In this document: piece after piece, positions 27,843-37,024 of the stretch
Position numbering within the stretch: position 1 is the stretch's first letter
How the letters are laid out: each line of letters opens with the position of its first letter
Source of the DNA: an uncultured Alistipes sp.
GTDB lineage: Bacteria > Bacteroidota > Bacteroidia > Bacteroidales > Rikenellaceae
Direction of reading: 5' to 3'
Length of the DNA stretch: 64,000 nucleotides
Assembly (NCBI RefSeq): GCF_963931675.1
Contig: NZ_OZ007039.1
Span: 1,835,806 to 1,899,805, forward strand
The notes under the pieces: generated by a model
The model's input: only the letters and a program-made list of their open reading frames with translations
What the model was told of the DNA's origin: nothing
Database searches by the model: none
Translations under genes and position numbers: made by a program

Positions 27843-29051
27843 TTATCGTCTTAATCCTGTTCTCGGTTTCTTACCCAATAGGAGGGTAGCAGCACGTGCA
27901 CAGCGGCGGGCCCATTGCAGGTCGTCATCGTCCTTGTCCCGCCAGGGGAGATCGCTTTGCGAACCTCCGCCACCACCTCCGGTAGATACGGCGGGCGTAT
28001 CAAGCATACCAACAAAGATAGCTACGGCTATGTCGGTCAACTCGCTGCTGTTGGCAACCTCCCGGTAGTCGAACTCTTCATTGAAATAGTCAAGTACCCG
28101 CTCCGGGATATAGAAACGCTGTTCCATTCCGCCATGGGAAGAAAGCGTGTAGGACACCGAGCCGGAACGATAGTGAGTATAGTCCATATCGGCTGCCTGT
28201 CTTTGAACAGGTTCCAGCCGATGGCTATGAGAAGTATTGACCTGAGCGGCAAGCCTCTCCCGGTAGTGGAGCTTTTGCCACGTACGGGGAAGTTTCGAAA
28301 TCATCAGGTTACGGGCCACTCCCAGTTCGGAGGCCTTGTATTTGGTATTTCCTTTGAGGATCGCATATCCACGGAGAACATCTTTCTTGTCTTTCCGTTC
28401 ATATACGGAATAGCCTCTCCTGGCAAGTGCCTTCTTGTATTCTTCCCATGACCACGATGGCATGATTCTCAATACCTCCATGCACTCTCTGCTTACTTCC
28501 GGAATGTTGCGACTTCGGATCTCTTCCGCAGTCTTCCAGCCACGTTTCACTGCAACTCGCTCGGCTGCACGTTGTGCCCGAAGATGAATGTTATGGTCAT
28601 TGTTGATGTCCCCGTTTTCATCAAAGCGGCAAATTGCGGCATGGAGATGGGGAACTTTCCCTTTGGATTCCATGTGCAGGTAAACCGTGTATTTGCTGTT
28701 TGCCAGATTGGTCGGGCAGGAACGGACTTTCCCGTCCTTGCCAGTAATCACTTGTTTGTCGAACTCTTCGGCAAACTCGTGCCATAACTTTTGCCAGTCC
28801 TCAATGTCATAGAAACTGGTATGCTCAGGCGATGGACTCAACTCTATTCTGATAATGGAATTCTTTATCGGCCGATGCTGGGCAAGGGTCAACTGCATAG
28901 AGTTCCATATTCCCATAGCGTCCAGATCCGAGGGCAACAGATTGTCCAATACCCGATATATTTTTTCCGGATGCTTCTTGTGTTTTGATTCGCCAGTAAT
29001 ATAACGAAGGTCATTGATACCGTAAGATATGGCTTTGGCTTTTGCAATCAT
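27843..29051 (-). CDS. Relaxase / mobilization nuclease
   Basis: A 402-aa protein, last gene of the integrative element. The N-terminal half resembles Bacteroides mobilization relaxases: AISYGINDLRYITGE, IIRIELSPSPEHT, then KVPHLHAAICRFDENG with the paired His of the metal site. The C terminus is glycine-rich, then basic. Its start overlaps the stop of the MobC-like gene (ATGA), the usual mobC-mobA layout. Different in type from the MobV relaxase 2 kb away, so two mobilization systems sit side by side. Confidence 0.78.
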   Translation of the reverse strand: MIAKAKAISYGINDLRYITGESKHKKHPEKIYRVLDNLLPSDLDAMGIWNSMQLTLAQHRPIKNSIIRIELSPSPEHTSFYDIEDWQKLWHEFAEEFDKQVITGKDGKVRSCPTNLANSKYTVYLHMESKGKVPHLHAAICRFDENGDINNDHNIHLRAQRAAERVAVKRGWKTAEEIRSRNIPEVSRECMEVLRIMPSWSWEEYKKALARRGYSVYERKDKKDVLRGYAILKGNTKYKASELGVARNLMISKLPRTWQKLHYRERLAAQVNTSHSHRLEPVQRQAADMDYTHYRSGSVSYTLSSHGGMEQRFYIPERVLDYFNEEFDYREVANSSELTDIAVAIFVGMLDTPAVSTGGGGGGSQSDLPWRDKDDDDLQWARRCARAATLLLGKKPRTGLRR

Positions 29052-29467
29052 TTTTCTTCGGATTGAGGGTTGGACGGAATTTTGTTTTTCTCCTTTACGG
29101 CTTCTAGGAATTGGCAGACGCCTTCGGCAACACTGGAAAGTTCTCCGAGCCAGCCGACCATGAACGGAATCTGATTGAACATTACCATCCGTTGTTTTGT
29201 GGACATCCCGTGAAGTGCGGAGGTATATTTTACGAGATCAGACCGACAATTGTCCAAATTCTGCAACAGTGCCGCCTCTTCTTTCGTGAGCCTCGCTTTG
29301 GGCTTGAAGTTATACGCACATGACAATATGTAGTCGCTTACGGTCATGCCGCATTGTTCTGCCAGTGATTTTATATGGTCTCTCTGGCTGGGAGTGACTT
29401 TTGCCCCGACAAAGACGCTTCTTGTTTCTTTCGGGGAAGTTGATGTATTGGTAATATTTTCTTTCAT
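29048..29467 (-). CDS. MobC-type relaxosome accessory protein
   Basis: About 139 aa. Ribbon-helix-helix-like core VGAKVTPSQRDHIKSLAEQCGMTVSDYILSCA in overlapping segments, then helical. Start set at MKENITNT (29467): the longer frame to 29587 would be read through the putative oriT. Such proteins bind oriT and load the relaxase, whose gene it overlaps by 4 nt. Confidence 0.72.
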   Translation of the reverse strand: MKENITNTSTSPKETRSVFVGAKVTPSQRDHIKSLAEQCGMTVSDYILSCAYNFKPKARLTKEEAALLQNLDNCRSDLVKYTSALHGMSTKQRMVMFNQIPFMVGWLGELSSVAEGVCQFLEAVKEKNKIPSNPQSEEK

Positions 29468-29499
29468 TTGAATCGTTGTTATAATGGTTGAAAAGGTGC

Positions 29500-29580
29500 G
29501 AGCTTGCGAGTACCGTACTGGCGAAGGAACTGAGCAGTCAAGAGCGCCAATGTACAACCGTAACGCAGTGAGGTTATACC
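29500..29580. other. Candidate oriT of the integrative mobilizable element
   Basis: Upstream of mobC. GTACTGGCG (29515-29523) faces CGCCA-a-TGTAC (29545-29555) across 21 nt, with another short repeat AACC/GGTT beyond. Position and inverted repeat are those of a transfer origin; no nick consensus is recognised. Confidence 0.35.
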
Positions 29581-29733
29581 TTGGCATATCTCGAAACAGT
29601 TACCTGTTTATGCTTCCCCGCAAGCCATATCGGATGCGTATAATGAATTGGCACTTGGACAATGAAATGCAGGATAATATTATCCACTAAAAGAGGGGAG
29701 AAAATGAGTATCTCACATGGTGATTTCCTGCCG

Positions 29734-29778
29734 ACTTTGCTTTATTCTAATATATACACCCCTGCAATAAAGTAAAGT
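29734..29778 (-). terminator. Palindrome after the AAA ATPase gene, probable terminator
   Basis: ACTTTGCTTTATT (29734-29746) pairs with AATAAAGTAAAGT (29766-29778) with one G-T pair, 6 nt beyond the ATPase stop. It belongs to the same palindrome family as 7958, 27187 and 27338. Confidence 0.5.
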
Positions 29779-29783
29779 TGTAT

Positions 29784-30857
29784 TCAGTAATGGCATTCTG
29801 GATTGAGAATATAATTTTTCCCCTCCTTTATAACCATCCGCTTGTTACCAAGAAAGGTGGCTACCTTGACTGCCTTGTTGTAGCCGAGCTTTACATTGTG
29901 CAATCCGTAAGCTTCCTTCAGACGTTCCAGGTAGTCATCGTAACTGCCGATATTGCCATTGGCAAAAGCGGCATCCACTGCAGCACGATGTACAGGCTCA
30001 GGAATCTCCCTCTGCGGATCGAACGGTTCTTTGGTTGGTCGCCCGCTCTTCTTCTCTTTGGACAGATATGGTTCTACCAGTTCGGGCAGGACGTCTTCGT
30101 TTATGCGGAAAGCGAAAGGTTCAAAGTCCCGGTCCCGGATGTGAACGGCCTCGACCACGCTTATGGCTTTGTCATCTTTGTCCACTTCTACCTGCAGGAT
30201 GGTTTCCGCCTTGTTGTTGAGTTCCGTGCCGATGTGACCACGCGCATGTTCATCATTCTTGTTCTGATGCAGGACAGTATGGATATGGATTTGTTTGTCG
30301 TCCGTCCACTGCATGAATTTCGAGATAACTTCGGTAGATTCACTGGATGAATTGATGTCGTAAAGGAAATCACGGATGCCATCTATAATGACCAGACCCA
30401 AACCAGGTGTGGTGCCGATAGCTTCTTCGACTATCAACAGGCGCACTCTTGGTGCAAACTTACGCAGAGACAACATGATCAGATTTTCCGGCACCTTGTC
30501 ATCCGGCATTTCCGCCAGACGCAGGATGCGCTTCAGTACCTGTTGACAATGATGGCGTCCTTGCTCCGTGTCGATATACAGAATCTTCCTCTTGTTCTCG
30601 GGGAACATGGAACGGTAACGAAGAACAGTGCGGCCATTCAATGCTGATGCGGCAATGGCCGAAACGTTGAAAGTCTTCTTGCTTTTGGCTTTCCCGATGG
30701 AAGCGCTGAAATTCCCCAATGTGCCTATAACAGCATCATCCACCATCAACACTGCCGGCGCCTCATCATAGTTATTCGTGACGCTCACGGCTGCTTCCTC
30801 TATAAAAACTGCCAGTTCTTCACGTGAAGGAATCGTTTCGTCCGTCTTCTCCATCAT
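29784..30857 (-). CDS. RepA-like AAA ATPase of the mobile element
   Basis: A 357-aa RecA-fold ATPase of the AAA_25/RepA helicase type. The P-loop region reads FSASIGKAKSKKT, an atypical Walker A with KSKKT. Walker B is GLGLVIIDGIRD, and a sensor-like region HTVLHQNKNDEHARGHIGTE follows. The C-terminal ~90 residues look like a winged-helix DNA-binding tail. Found in Bacteroides mobilizable elements between the excisionase-like gene and mob genes, it may assist replication or strand separation. It overlaps the upstream HTH gene. Confidence 0.72.
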   Translation of the reverse strand: MMEKTDETIPSREELAVFIEEAAVSVTNNYDEAPAVLMVDDAVIGTLGNFSASIGKAKSKKTFNVSAIAASALNGRTVLRYRSMFPENKRKILYIDTEQGRHHCQQVLKRILRLAEMPDDKVPENLIMLSLRKFAPRVRLLIVEEAIGTTPGLGLVIIDGIRDFLYDINSSSESTEVISKFMQWTDDKQIHIHTVLHQNKNDEHARGHIGTELNNKAETILQVEVDKDDKAISVVEAVHIRDRDFEPFAFRINEDVLPELVEPYLSKEKKSGRPTKEPFDPQREIPEPVHRAAVDAAFANGNIGSYDDYLERLKEAYGLHNVKLGYNKAVKVATFLGNKRMVIKEGKNYILNPECHY

Positions 30858-31231
30858 TACCAGTTTTTAAGGTTAGGTTTACGGCGATGGGAAGCGAGCA
30901 TGGCTTCGTTCTCTTCCTCGAAAGTTTGCGGAGCCGGATTCTTTCGGGAGGATTCCAGCCATTTATCCAGTTCATCCCGATAAATGTATAGATGTTTCCC
31001 TTGCTTGATGACTGGAATATTATCTTTTTTGACCTTGTAATAAAATGTCGATAACGGCATTTTGAGATAGGCGCAAGCTTCCTGCACGGTCATGGGAACG
31101 TGCGTGTTTTCTTTGGCTTCATGCTGCTTGGACAGTTTTTCTGTCAGCAGATTTTCCATGCTTGCTATCCGGTCGCAAAGTTCGCCGACTACTGCCGGCA
31201 AGTCATTGAATGTAAGTTGGTCTGTTTTCAT
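30857..31231 (-). CDS. Excisionase-like helix-turn-helix protein
   Basis: A 124-aa protein with a coiled N-terminal stretch and an HTH_17/MerR-type domain: MTVQEACAYLKMPLSTFYYKVKKD, then VIKQGKHLYIYRDELDKWL. Such proteins direct excision or regulate mobile-element genes. It overlaps the downstream ATPase gene, indicating coupled translation. Confidence 0.75.
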   Translation of the reverse strand: MKTDQLTFNDLPAVVGELCDRIASMENLLTEKLSKQHEAKENTHVPMTVQEACAYLKMPLSTFYYKVKKDNIPVIKQGKHLYIYRDELDKWLESSRKNPAPQTFEEENEAMLASHRRKPNLKNW

Positions 31232-31332
31232 ATTATAACTTTTTAATCGTTCAACATGCTGCGAACCAACCCAATGAAGCTTTGCAGAACAATACAGACC
31301 GGATTAATTATTTCATCTGCATACGTTTTTTG

Positions 31333-32175
31333 TTACGACTCATCGTTATCTGTTTCCAAATGGAAGCGATAGTCTCCCTTTTCAGGTACATCAATTGGAA
31401 TCTGACTTGCTACCTGATCCCGCAAATTAAGTCTGAGATATTCATGACTCGCGTTTTCAAGTTCGTATGGAAATGATTCTTTGATAAAGACGGCTCTTTT
31501 CGCCAACGGTACTCTCAATCGTTCACCGACATTCCACGCCAGATGACGAAGTCCCGGTGACCGTAGCGGATTGTCAATATTGGAACGAATCGGTTTGTAG
31601 AGCTCCGGCTGATCACAAGCCATGTACTCAATGTTGGAAATGAGAGTCGCTATAGCCTCTTTGGAGAGATAGGGGGCAGTCTTGATGGTTACATATTCCC
31701 GAATCGCATCCATAACTTTTACTTGCCTTTTCAATTCTTTCTCTTTGAGTTCTTCCAGAATGGAGTCATACTTTTCCAAATGAGATTCATTGGAACAATC
31801 GGGGATGACAGGCTCTTGATTTGACTGTAGGGATGGAGCATACTCCTGTTTAGAAGAACCCGCCGGTTGTTCGGCAGGGAGTGTTTCGGCAATACAAACA
31901 GGCTCTGTGGTGCTCTCTGATTCTATAACAGGAGAGGATTGTTCACCAAAAGAGAAGTGGATAGGATTTTTCGTCAGCCAATTATAGAAAAATTTCTGCA
32001 GGACTCCACACAATATGATGGACATCGCCAGTCCGAGAATTACAGGAGTTGTTATGCGCATGATGTTGATGTCATGGCAAAGGGTAAAATAAGTGGCTAT
32101 GGCCGCAAAAATGATAACGGATAGCGCAAGGATAAAACTTATTTTCTTAGTTCGGATTTGTTCTGTATTTGTCAT
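31333..32175 (-). CDS. Membrane-anchored protein of the mobile element, unknown function
   Basis: A 280-aa protein. Two transmembrane helices (~12-30 and ~42-62), a Pro/Glu/Ser-rich linker (~75-130), and a helical, conserved-looking soluble domain with YMACDQPELYKPI and LRHLAWNVGERLRVPL. I know no biochemical role. It sits between integrase and excisionase-like genes, as similar proteins do in other Bacteroides mobilizable elements. Confidence 0.6.
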   Translation of the reverse strand: MTNTEQIRTKKISFILALSVIIFAAIATYFTLCHDINIMRITTPVILGLAMSIILCGVLQKFFYNWLTKNPIHFSFGEQSSPVIESESTTEPVCIAETLPAEQPAGSSKQEYAPSLQSNQEPVIPDCSNESHLEKYDSILEELKEKELKRQVKVMDAIREYVTIKTAPYLSKEAIATLISNIEYMACDQPELYKPIRSNIDNPLRSPGLRHLAWNVGERLRVPLAKRAVFIKESFPYELENASHEYLRLNLRDQVASQIPIDVPEKGDYRFHLETDNDES

Positions 32176-32343
32176 CTTCTATCACTATTTGGAATTACTG
32201 TACGCCAAAGTTATGTGCGTTATTCCAGATACTGATAAATAATGAGTTATAATCGTCCGATTTTACACAAAAATTACGGATATAGTTCGATTTTTCGCTC
32301 AAAATCAAACTATATCCGCTAAAACAGGTGGTCAAAATGCCTG

Positions 32344-33459
32344 TCAGTCTTTCCGCATCAGGGTGATTTTCTTGCTGGCTTCACGCTTGTTGCTGTCCAC
32401 TACTTTCATGTACCTTTGGGTTGTGGTTATACTCTTGTGAGCCATCATGCTTTGTATGGTGCGGATGTCCGTTCCGGCAGCCGCTTGCAGCGTAGCGAAT
32501 GTTCTACGATAGGAGTGGAATGTGATCTTCTTGGTGATTCCAGCCGAACGAATCCACCCTTTCATGTAAGTCTGGGTCCAACAGCGCTGTAACCCCTTGA
32601 ATACCATTCCCCGCTTGTCAGGGCTGTAGCCGATCAGGTCCAGTGCTTCCTCGCTGATGGGGATGATGTCCTCGGAGCGGTTCTTTTTGGTGATGATGTG
32701 TACGCACTTGCCACCGGCCGAATAGTCCACGATGTCCTCCCAGCAGAGGGCGAGGATGTCGCTGATACGCAGGCTGGTCATGCACGAGAAGAGGGATGCC
32801 GTCTTCAGTACGGGCTTCTTGCAGGGTGTCTCGGCCAGCTTGTAGAGTTCTTCCACTGAAAGATAATCCTTGACTACATCTTCGGTCTCGATCTTTTCGA
32901 GGAAGTCGTTGACGTTGTTGCGGATCAGTCCGTTACGGTAGAGGATTTTCAGAAGTCCCCTGAATGTAGACCAATATCCCGATGCGGAGTTTCGTGTGAT
33001 TTGTCCGTTACGCTTGAGTTTCCTTGCCGTCAACAGGTACTCACGGAACTTGTTGCAGAGATCAATGTCGAGTTCCTCAAAAGTACATTTCCCATGCACG
33101 AAGTTGCTGAAATGGAGATAGACAAATTCCCACTTTGGGTCATGTTTACGGAGCTGATTACGGAAATACTCCAGGAAATCAGCCTTGAGTTTGTACTTGT
33201 CGAAGAAATCATACCGTTCATTCACTACCGACTCGAACCTGCGGCAACGGATGGCTTCAGCCTTCTCGGCCATTACCTCGTTGAAGTCCTGTTCCCGTTT
33301 GTTCTTCGGATTGGCATATATATAGATGCCAAGCGATTCATGACGGATAACTTTCATTGTTTCCTTGTCTCTATACCCAGGATAATAATCCAGATAAAAC
33401 GACAGCATCCTGTTTTTCAAAGGACGTGTTCTTAATGTTACGGTTTTACAATCGTTCAT
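32344..33459 (-). CDS. Tyrosine recombinase of the integrative mobilizable element
   Basis: A 371-aa integrase with catalytic motifs SLRISDILALCWEDI (Arg), FHSYRRTFATLQ (H-x-x-R), SMMAHKSITTTQRYMKV (His/Tyr). The first ~100 residues form the arm-binding domain. IS110 copy 2 inserted 7 bp upstream of the ATG and removed the native leader, so present expression depends on sequences in the IS. Transcription from the multi-HTH gene upstream would have to cross the IS. Confidence 0.85.
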   Translation of the reverse strand: MNDCKTVTLRTRPLKNRMLSFYLDYYPGYRDKETMKVIRHESLGIYIYANPKNKREQDFNEVMAEKAEAIRCRRFESVVNERYDFFDKYKLKADFLEYFRNQLRKHDPKWEFVYLHFSNFVHGKCTFEELDIDLCNKFREYLLTARKLKRNGQITRNSASGYWSTFRGLLKILYRNGLIRNNVNDFLEKIETEDVVKDYLSVEELYKLAETPCKKPVLKTASLFSCMTSLRISDILALCWEDIVDYSAGGKCVHIITKKNRSEDIIPISEEALDLIGYSPDKRGMVFKGLQRCWTQTYMKGWIRSAGITKKITFHSYRRTFATLQAAAGTDIRTIQSMMAHKSITTTQRYMKVVDSNKREASKKITLMRKD

Positions 33460-33562
33460 AATGTTATTTCCAGTTACAATCCAAATAAATTTGGATCAAA
33501 GTTTTTGGTTAGATTTGTTTTTATTTCATTAACAACATATTGCGTTTCTTGAAGATCTTCCC

Positions 33563-33833
33563 GGCCAAAGGTCAAGGCACAAGTGACTCCGCCGGCCTCT
33601 GATCGAGCCGGTGCGGAGACACTTCGTGCTTAACACCTTTGGCCCTTTCGAAAGCCGAGATTTCAGAACCCGTAAAAAACCTTCGGTAAACAGACTTTCC
33701 ACAGCGGTCAGCACGCTGCCGCATGTTCCTGTATTAGTTTACAAAGGCCAGAGGAGCAAACTATTTTAAGCGGACGTTAACGCCGCAAACATCATGTAGT
33801 ATTCTCTCTGGGAAAATCCGTTTACCGGAAGGG
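33563..33833 (-). ncRNA. Candidate bridge RNA / seekRNA, copy 2
   Basis: Reverse-orientation copy of 5587-5857 with the same 17-bp long-range stem and stacked long hairpin. Located 5 nt after the transposase stop on the - strand. Confidence 0.58.
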
Positions 33834-33838
33834 TTTCT

Positions 33839-34918
33839 CTATGACATGACACTATTGACATAATCAGTCTGGTGCTTGAGTACGAAGTATAATCTGTTGA
33901 CCAGTTTGCGAGCGACCTTTACGATGGCCTTGCTCTTTGGCATTCGCTTGCACTGTTCAGTAAAAAACAGGTTCATCGCAGGGTCTTGACGTACCGCCAC
34001 CCATGCGGCCTCTATCAGGTTACAGCGCATGACGGCGTTTCTTCGCACGGTAATGTCTCCTGTCCCATCTTTCTCTCCACTGGAATGGCACATCGGGATC
34101 ATCCCGATATAGGCGGCCAGTTGTTCGGCATTGCGGAAACGGGCAATGTCGCATATCTCCGAAAGAAATGCCATTCCCGTAGCCTGTCCGAACCCCGGAA
34201 CGGTCATAATCAACCGCAGCGGTTCGCGAAACCGGTCCGTCTTGGCCAATGTCCGCAAAGCCCGTGTCATCTCCAACTTCTGGCGGCGTAGCTCCTCCAG
34301 ATGCCGGATTTGAATGTCGAGGGCCTGACGCCCGCTCGGTGTGAGGGTTTCAACCTCCTTCAACCAGGCAATAAAACGTTTTGACCAGTTGGAGAACGGT
34401 TCGAGGAACTCTTGTGGAATCCCAATGCCCAGATACCGCAATTGGGACTTGATCCGGTTCTTCTGACGCGTCGTGTCTTTTGTTATCGAGTTCTTCAATC
34501 TTATCAAGGAACGCATCTCCAACGATGCGCTGTCCGGCGTGTAAATGCCTTTCAGTTCGTTGGCTCGTAAACTCCGCGCCAGCTTGCTGCTATCCACGGC
34601 GTCACTCTTACGAAGCTTTTCACTGCTCTTGGTCGGAACATCCCCCGGATTGACCACGATGTTGTCAATCCCTAATGCCGTCAGCCGTTCGTGTATCCAG
34701 AACCCGCAGAAGCCGGCTTCGTATACCGAATGATATTCGGCTCCCGGATAACTCCGCGCCAGAAATCCGTGCAATGCTTCCGGACTCGGATGCTGACTAA
34801 ACTTCTTCAGCACGGAGGTCTCCGACAAGACCGTAACCGACCAACTCTTCAAATGGACATCGATCCCTATATAAATCTTTTGTCCTCTGAAACTAATTTC
34901 GTTTCTTTGTCCTCTCAT
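33839..34918 (-). CDS. IS110-family transposase, copy 2
   Basis: A 359-aa protein identical to the enzyme at 4502-5581 (DEDD domain, then Transposase_20 with PGFGQATG and CHSSGEKDG). Identity of both copies implies recent transposition or ongoing gene conversion. Confidence 0.9.
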   Translation of the reverse strand: MRGQRNEISFRGQKIYIGIDVHLKSWSVTVLSETSVLKKFSQHPSPEALHGFLARSYPGAEYHSVYEAGFCGFWIHERLTALGIDNIVVNPGDVPTKSSEKLRKSDAVDSSKLARSLRANELKGIYTPDSASLEMRSLIRLKNSITKDTTRQKNRIKSQLRYLGIGIPQEFLEPFSNWSKRFIAWLKEVETLTPSGRQALDIQIRHLEELRRQKLEMTRALRTLAKTDRFREPLRLIMTVPGFGQATGMAFLSEICDIARFRNAEQLAAYIGMIPMCHSSGEKDGTGDITVRRNAVMRCNLIEAAWVAVRQDPAMNLFFTEQCKRMPKSKAIVKVARKLVNRLYFVLKHQTDYVNSVMS

Positions 34919-35144
34919 GGCTATCGCTATTTTAGTTAGTTAAGGTTTGGCTGCTTTAATCTAACCAAAATCTCGATAGCTTTTTTCTTCTATCCGCTAT
35001 CGGTGCGGTCTACTCGGATCGTAAACATAGGAACTATTTTTTATGGTTGTTATTAATTCGCTGGCAAATCACTGTAATGTAACCATGCAGACCACCTTCA
35101 GTGACGATTAATTTTAGAATAATTTACGGTAGCCTATAATCAGG

Positions 35145-36023
35145 TCACTTACGGACACCCATAACCCGGTCAAAGTCCACTTTCAGGAAGCGGACGAAGC
35201 GCCCGTTCTTCTCTCGACTGATCTGATGGAATTGTAGGATATTATAAACCGAGTCTCGGGAGAGTTTGAATTTTTCCATTGCCTCCTTGACGGTGTAGTA
35301 TTCGGCCTTGCTCTCTTCCGCAGAGTTTTTCGAGAGATCGAAGTGGAGTTTGGAGTAGAATATCTGCCCGTGTTCTTTTTTCGAAGGTATGTTGTTACGG
35401 TAGACGTGTGAACGGATGGTGACACGTGTCATGCCATATTTCTCCTGAATATCTTCGGGCGTGTACCATTCCGTCAGGTCAGAGTCCACCTCATATTTGG
35501 CAAAAGCAGCATCAATATGTTTCTTGCTGTAATAGTTGAACTGGCGGATTCTCACTTTCGGAACCTTGTGCTGTCGTGTATAAGTCCATACCCATTTGGC
35601 ATTGACCTTATATTTCTGTGCAATCTCCTCGGCGGTGTAATACTCGGTGATGTCAAAGTCGTTTTTTGCTACCAGCCGTTCATAAGGTTTGCTTTTGAGC
35701 ATGAGTTCGATGTCGGCTTTCCGTATCAACGACATCTTTCCGCTGAGCCGAGATGCACGGAGTTTCTCTTCCTTTACCAGTTTGTAGATGTACTGGCGGC
35801 TTACACCCATCAGACGTGCTGCCTGCGAAAAAGTGAAGTATTCCTGCTTTTCCAGCGACGAGCGCAATTCCTGCATCTCCTGCATATGGCGCAGCTCCAT
35901 CTTCCGTTCCATCATTCGGTGTTTGTAACCTCGTTTCGAGCATTGCGGGCTGCAATAACAGGTAGTTGTTTTCTGTGCGATGAAGGGTTTTCCGCACCAT
36001 TGACAAATTCTTTTTACTTCCAT
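35145..36023 (-). CDS. Zinc-finger multi-helix-turn-helix DNA-binding protein
   Basis: A 292-aa protein. An N-terminal zinc-binding motif CQWCGKPF with CYCSPQCSKRG (~8-32) is followed by four repeated excisionase-like HTH units: FSQAARLMGVSRQYIYK, YTAEEIAQKYKVNAKWV, YTPEDIQEKYGMTRVTI and YTVKEAMEKFKLSRDSV. Such arrays bind repeated sites at element ends and control integration or excision. First gene of the integrative element; originally adjacent to the recombinase gene, now parted by IS110 copy 2. Confidence 0.75.
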   Translation of the reverse strand: MEVKRICQWCGKPFIAQKTTTCYCSPQCSKRGYKHRMMERKMELRHMQEMQELRSSLEKQEYFTFSQAARLMGVSRQYIYKLVKEEKLRASRLSGKMSLIRKADIELMLKSKPYERLVAKNDFDITEYYTAEEIAQKYKVNAKWVWTYTRQHKVPKVRIRQFNYYSKKHIDAAFAKYEVDSDLTEWYTPEDIQEKYGMTRVTIRSHVYRNNIPSKKEHGQIFYSKLHFDLSKNSAEESKAEYYTVKEAMEKFKLSRDSVYNILQFHQISREKNGRFVRFLKVDFDRVMGVRK

Positions 36024-36227
36024 ATTTTCGTCCTATTTTCTGCCATTTTACATGAATTTTAATTTCCCTTTTTGTCCACACATGTAAACCATTGTCAACA
36101 CACGTCAACTAATGCGTCACTGTGATATTTGGGCAAACCGTGAATTTCTGTCACGGTAGAAATATGTATGAAAAATATGGATAAAAACCGTTACTTCCAA
36201 ATACGGTCTGGAAAGTACATAAAAACA

Positions 36228-36252
36228 AAAGTCGCTGATATACAGCGACTTT
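36228..36252. terminator. Hairpin at the mobilizable-element / prophage boundary
   Basis: AAAGTCGCTG (36228-36237) pairs with CAGCGACTTT (36243-36252), a 10-bp perfect stem with a 5-nt loop. It may end transcription from the phage lysis genes or mark the edge of the integrated element. Confidence 0.55.
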
Positions 36253-36479
36253 ATTCTAAATGGTTATGGTTGGTTACGGTTGTTTACAAGCCGTCATTTG
36301 CCGATGCAGAATGTCAGGTCCAGTATATAACCTATTGAAAACCAATTAAAAGAAACAATTTTCGCCTACCGATTACCACAGAATAGCAACAAAACAGCAG
36401 TAAAACCAGCCTAAACGGGGCGAAATGGTGGCTCGGCATTCCGTCGGTCAGGGCAAAGGTAGCAATTTCCCCGAAGCCG
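36253..36479. other. Non-coding prophage edge with GGTT-rich repeat
   Basis: At 36260-36285 the sequence repeats GGTTA/GGTTG units in tandem (GGTTATGGTTGGTTACGGTT and on). The remainder to 36479 has no convincing gene. The left end of the prophage probably lies here, since gene content switches from element to phage, but no terminal repeat can be matched without the right end. Confidence 0.4.
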
Positions 36480-37022
36480 TCAAAATCTGAACAGGTTATA
36501 TGATATTCCCACCCCGATATACGGCTGCGCACCCTGCGGCGTGAAGCCATAGCCGACCTGAACGCCGATGCCCCACCGCTTGGGCTTTTCCTTGATGCGG
36601 ACTATCTGCGTAGGCTGCTTGAATAGCAGGCTGTCGAGCGACGGCTGGTAGCCGCTCACGTAGGCGCGGTAGTCGTCCGTCTCATACACTTTCTGCGTGA
36701 TAGGCACGTTCACCCTCACGCTGTCCGCTGAGGTAACGTCAACGGTGATTGCTTGCGCAGGCTCCGACTCATCAGCAATGGTTGGCTGCTCCTCCTCCCT
36801 CGTCACTTTCACTACCTCCGTGATGTAGCGTATCACGACGCTATCTCGCGGTACGGGCTTATACACCCGTACTGTGTCGTAAACAGTAGTAGTGTCGCAC
36901 ACGACCGCATCACAAACCGTGTTATGCAAGCGGCTGTTTGGGAAGAGCCGAGCTATCACCGTTGCCCCTAACAGCATTCCGAGTACCAGTATGAACAGGC
37001 ACTTTATCAGCTCACTTTTCAT
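36480..37022 (-). CDS. Phage membrane-anchored protein, possible spanin-like lysis protein
   Basis: A 180-aa protein with an N-terminal membrane helix (~5-25) and a Cys pair (VCDAVVCDTTT). A Val/Thr-rich periplasmic section follows, and the C terminus ends in a beta-rich segment, GYGFTPQGAQPYIGVGISYNLF. Last gene of the lysis block, 2 bp after the amidase. Position suggests a Rz-like helper, but no family is certain. Confidence 0.55.
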   Translation of the reverse strand: MKSELIKCLFILVLGMLLGATVIARLFPNSRLHNTVCDAVVCDTTTVYDTVRVYKPVPRDSVVIRYITEVVKVTREEEQPTIADESEPAQAITVDVTSADSVRVNVPITQKVYETDDYRAYVSGYQPSLDSLLFKQPTQIVRIKEKPKRWGIGVQVGYGFTPQGAQPYIGVGISYNLFRF

Positions 37023-37024
37023 AA

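Larger units (their letters stand above)
33467..35039 (-). mobile_element. IS110-family insertion sequence, copy 2 (inverted)
   Basis: It matches 4381-5953 end to end in reverse orientation, with identical transposase. Subterminal repeats fall at 34958-34970 and 33503-33515. Both outer ends are again AAA (on the element strand), followed by TAACAT, which also occurs just beyond copy 1. It separates the multi-HTH gene from the recombinase gene. Confidence 0.85.

Noticed and set aside
4381..35039. Composite transposon carried by the two IS110 copies
   Set aside because: IS110-family elements do not form classical composite transposons, and each copy has its own insertion site inside a recognisable older locus (dnd operon; recombinase leader).
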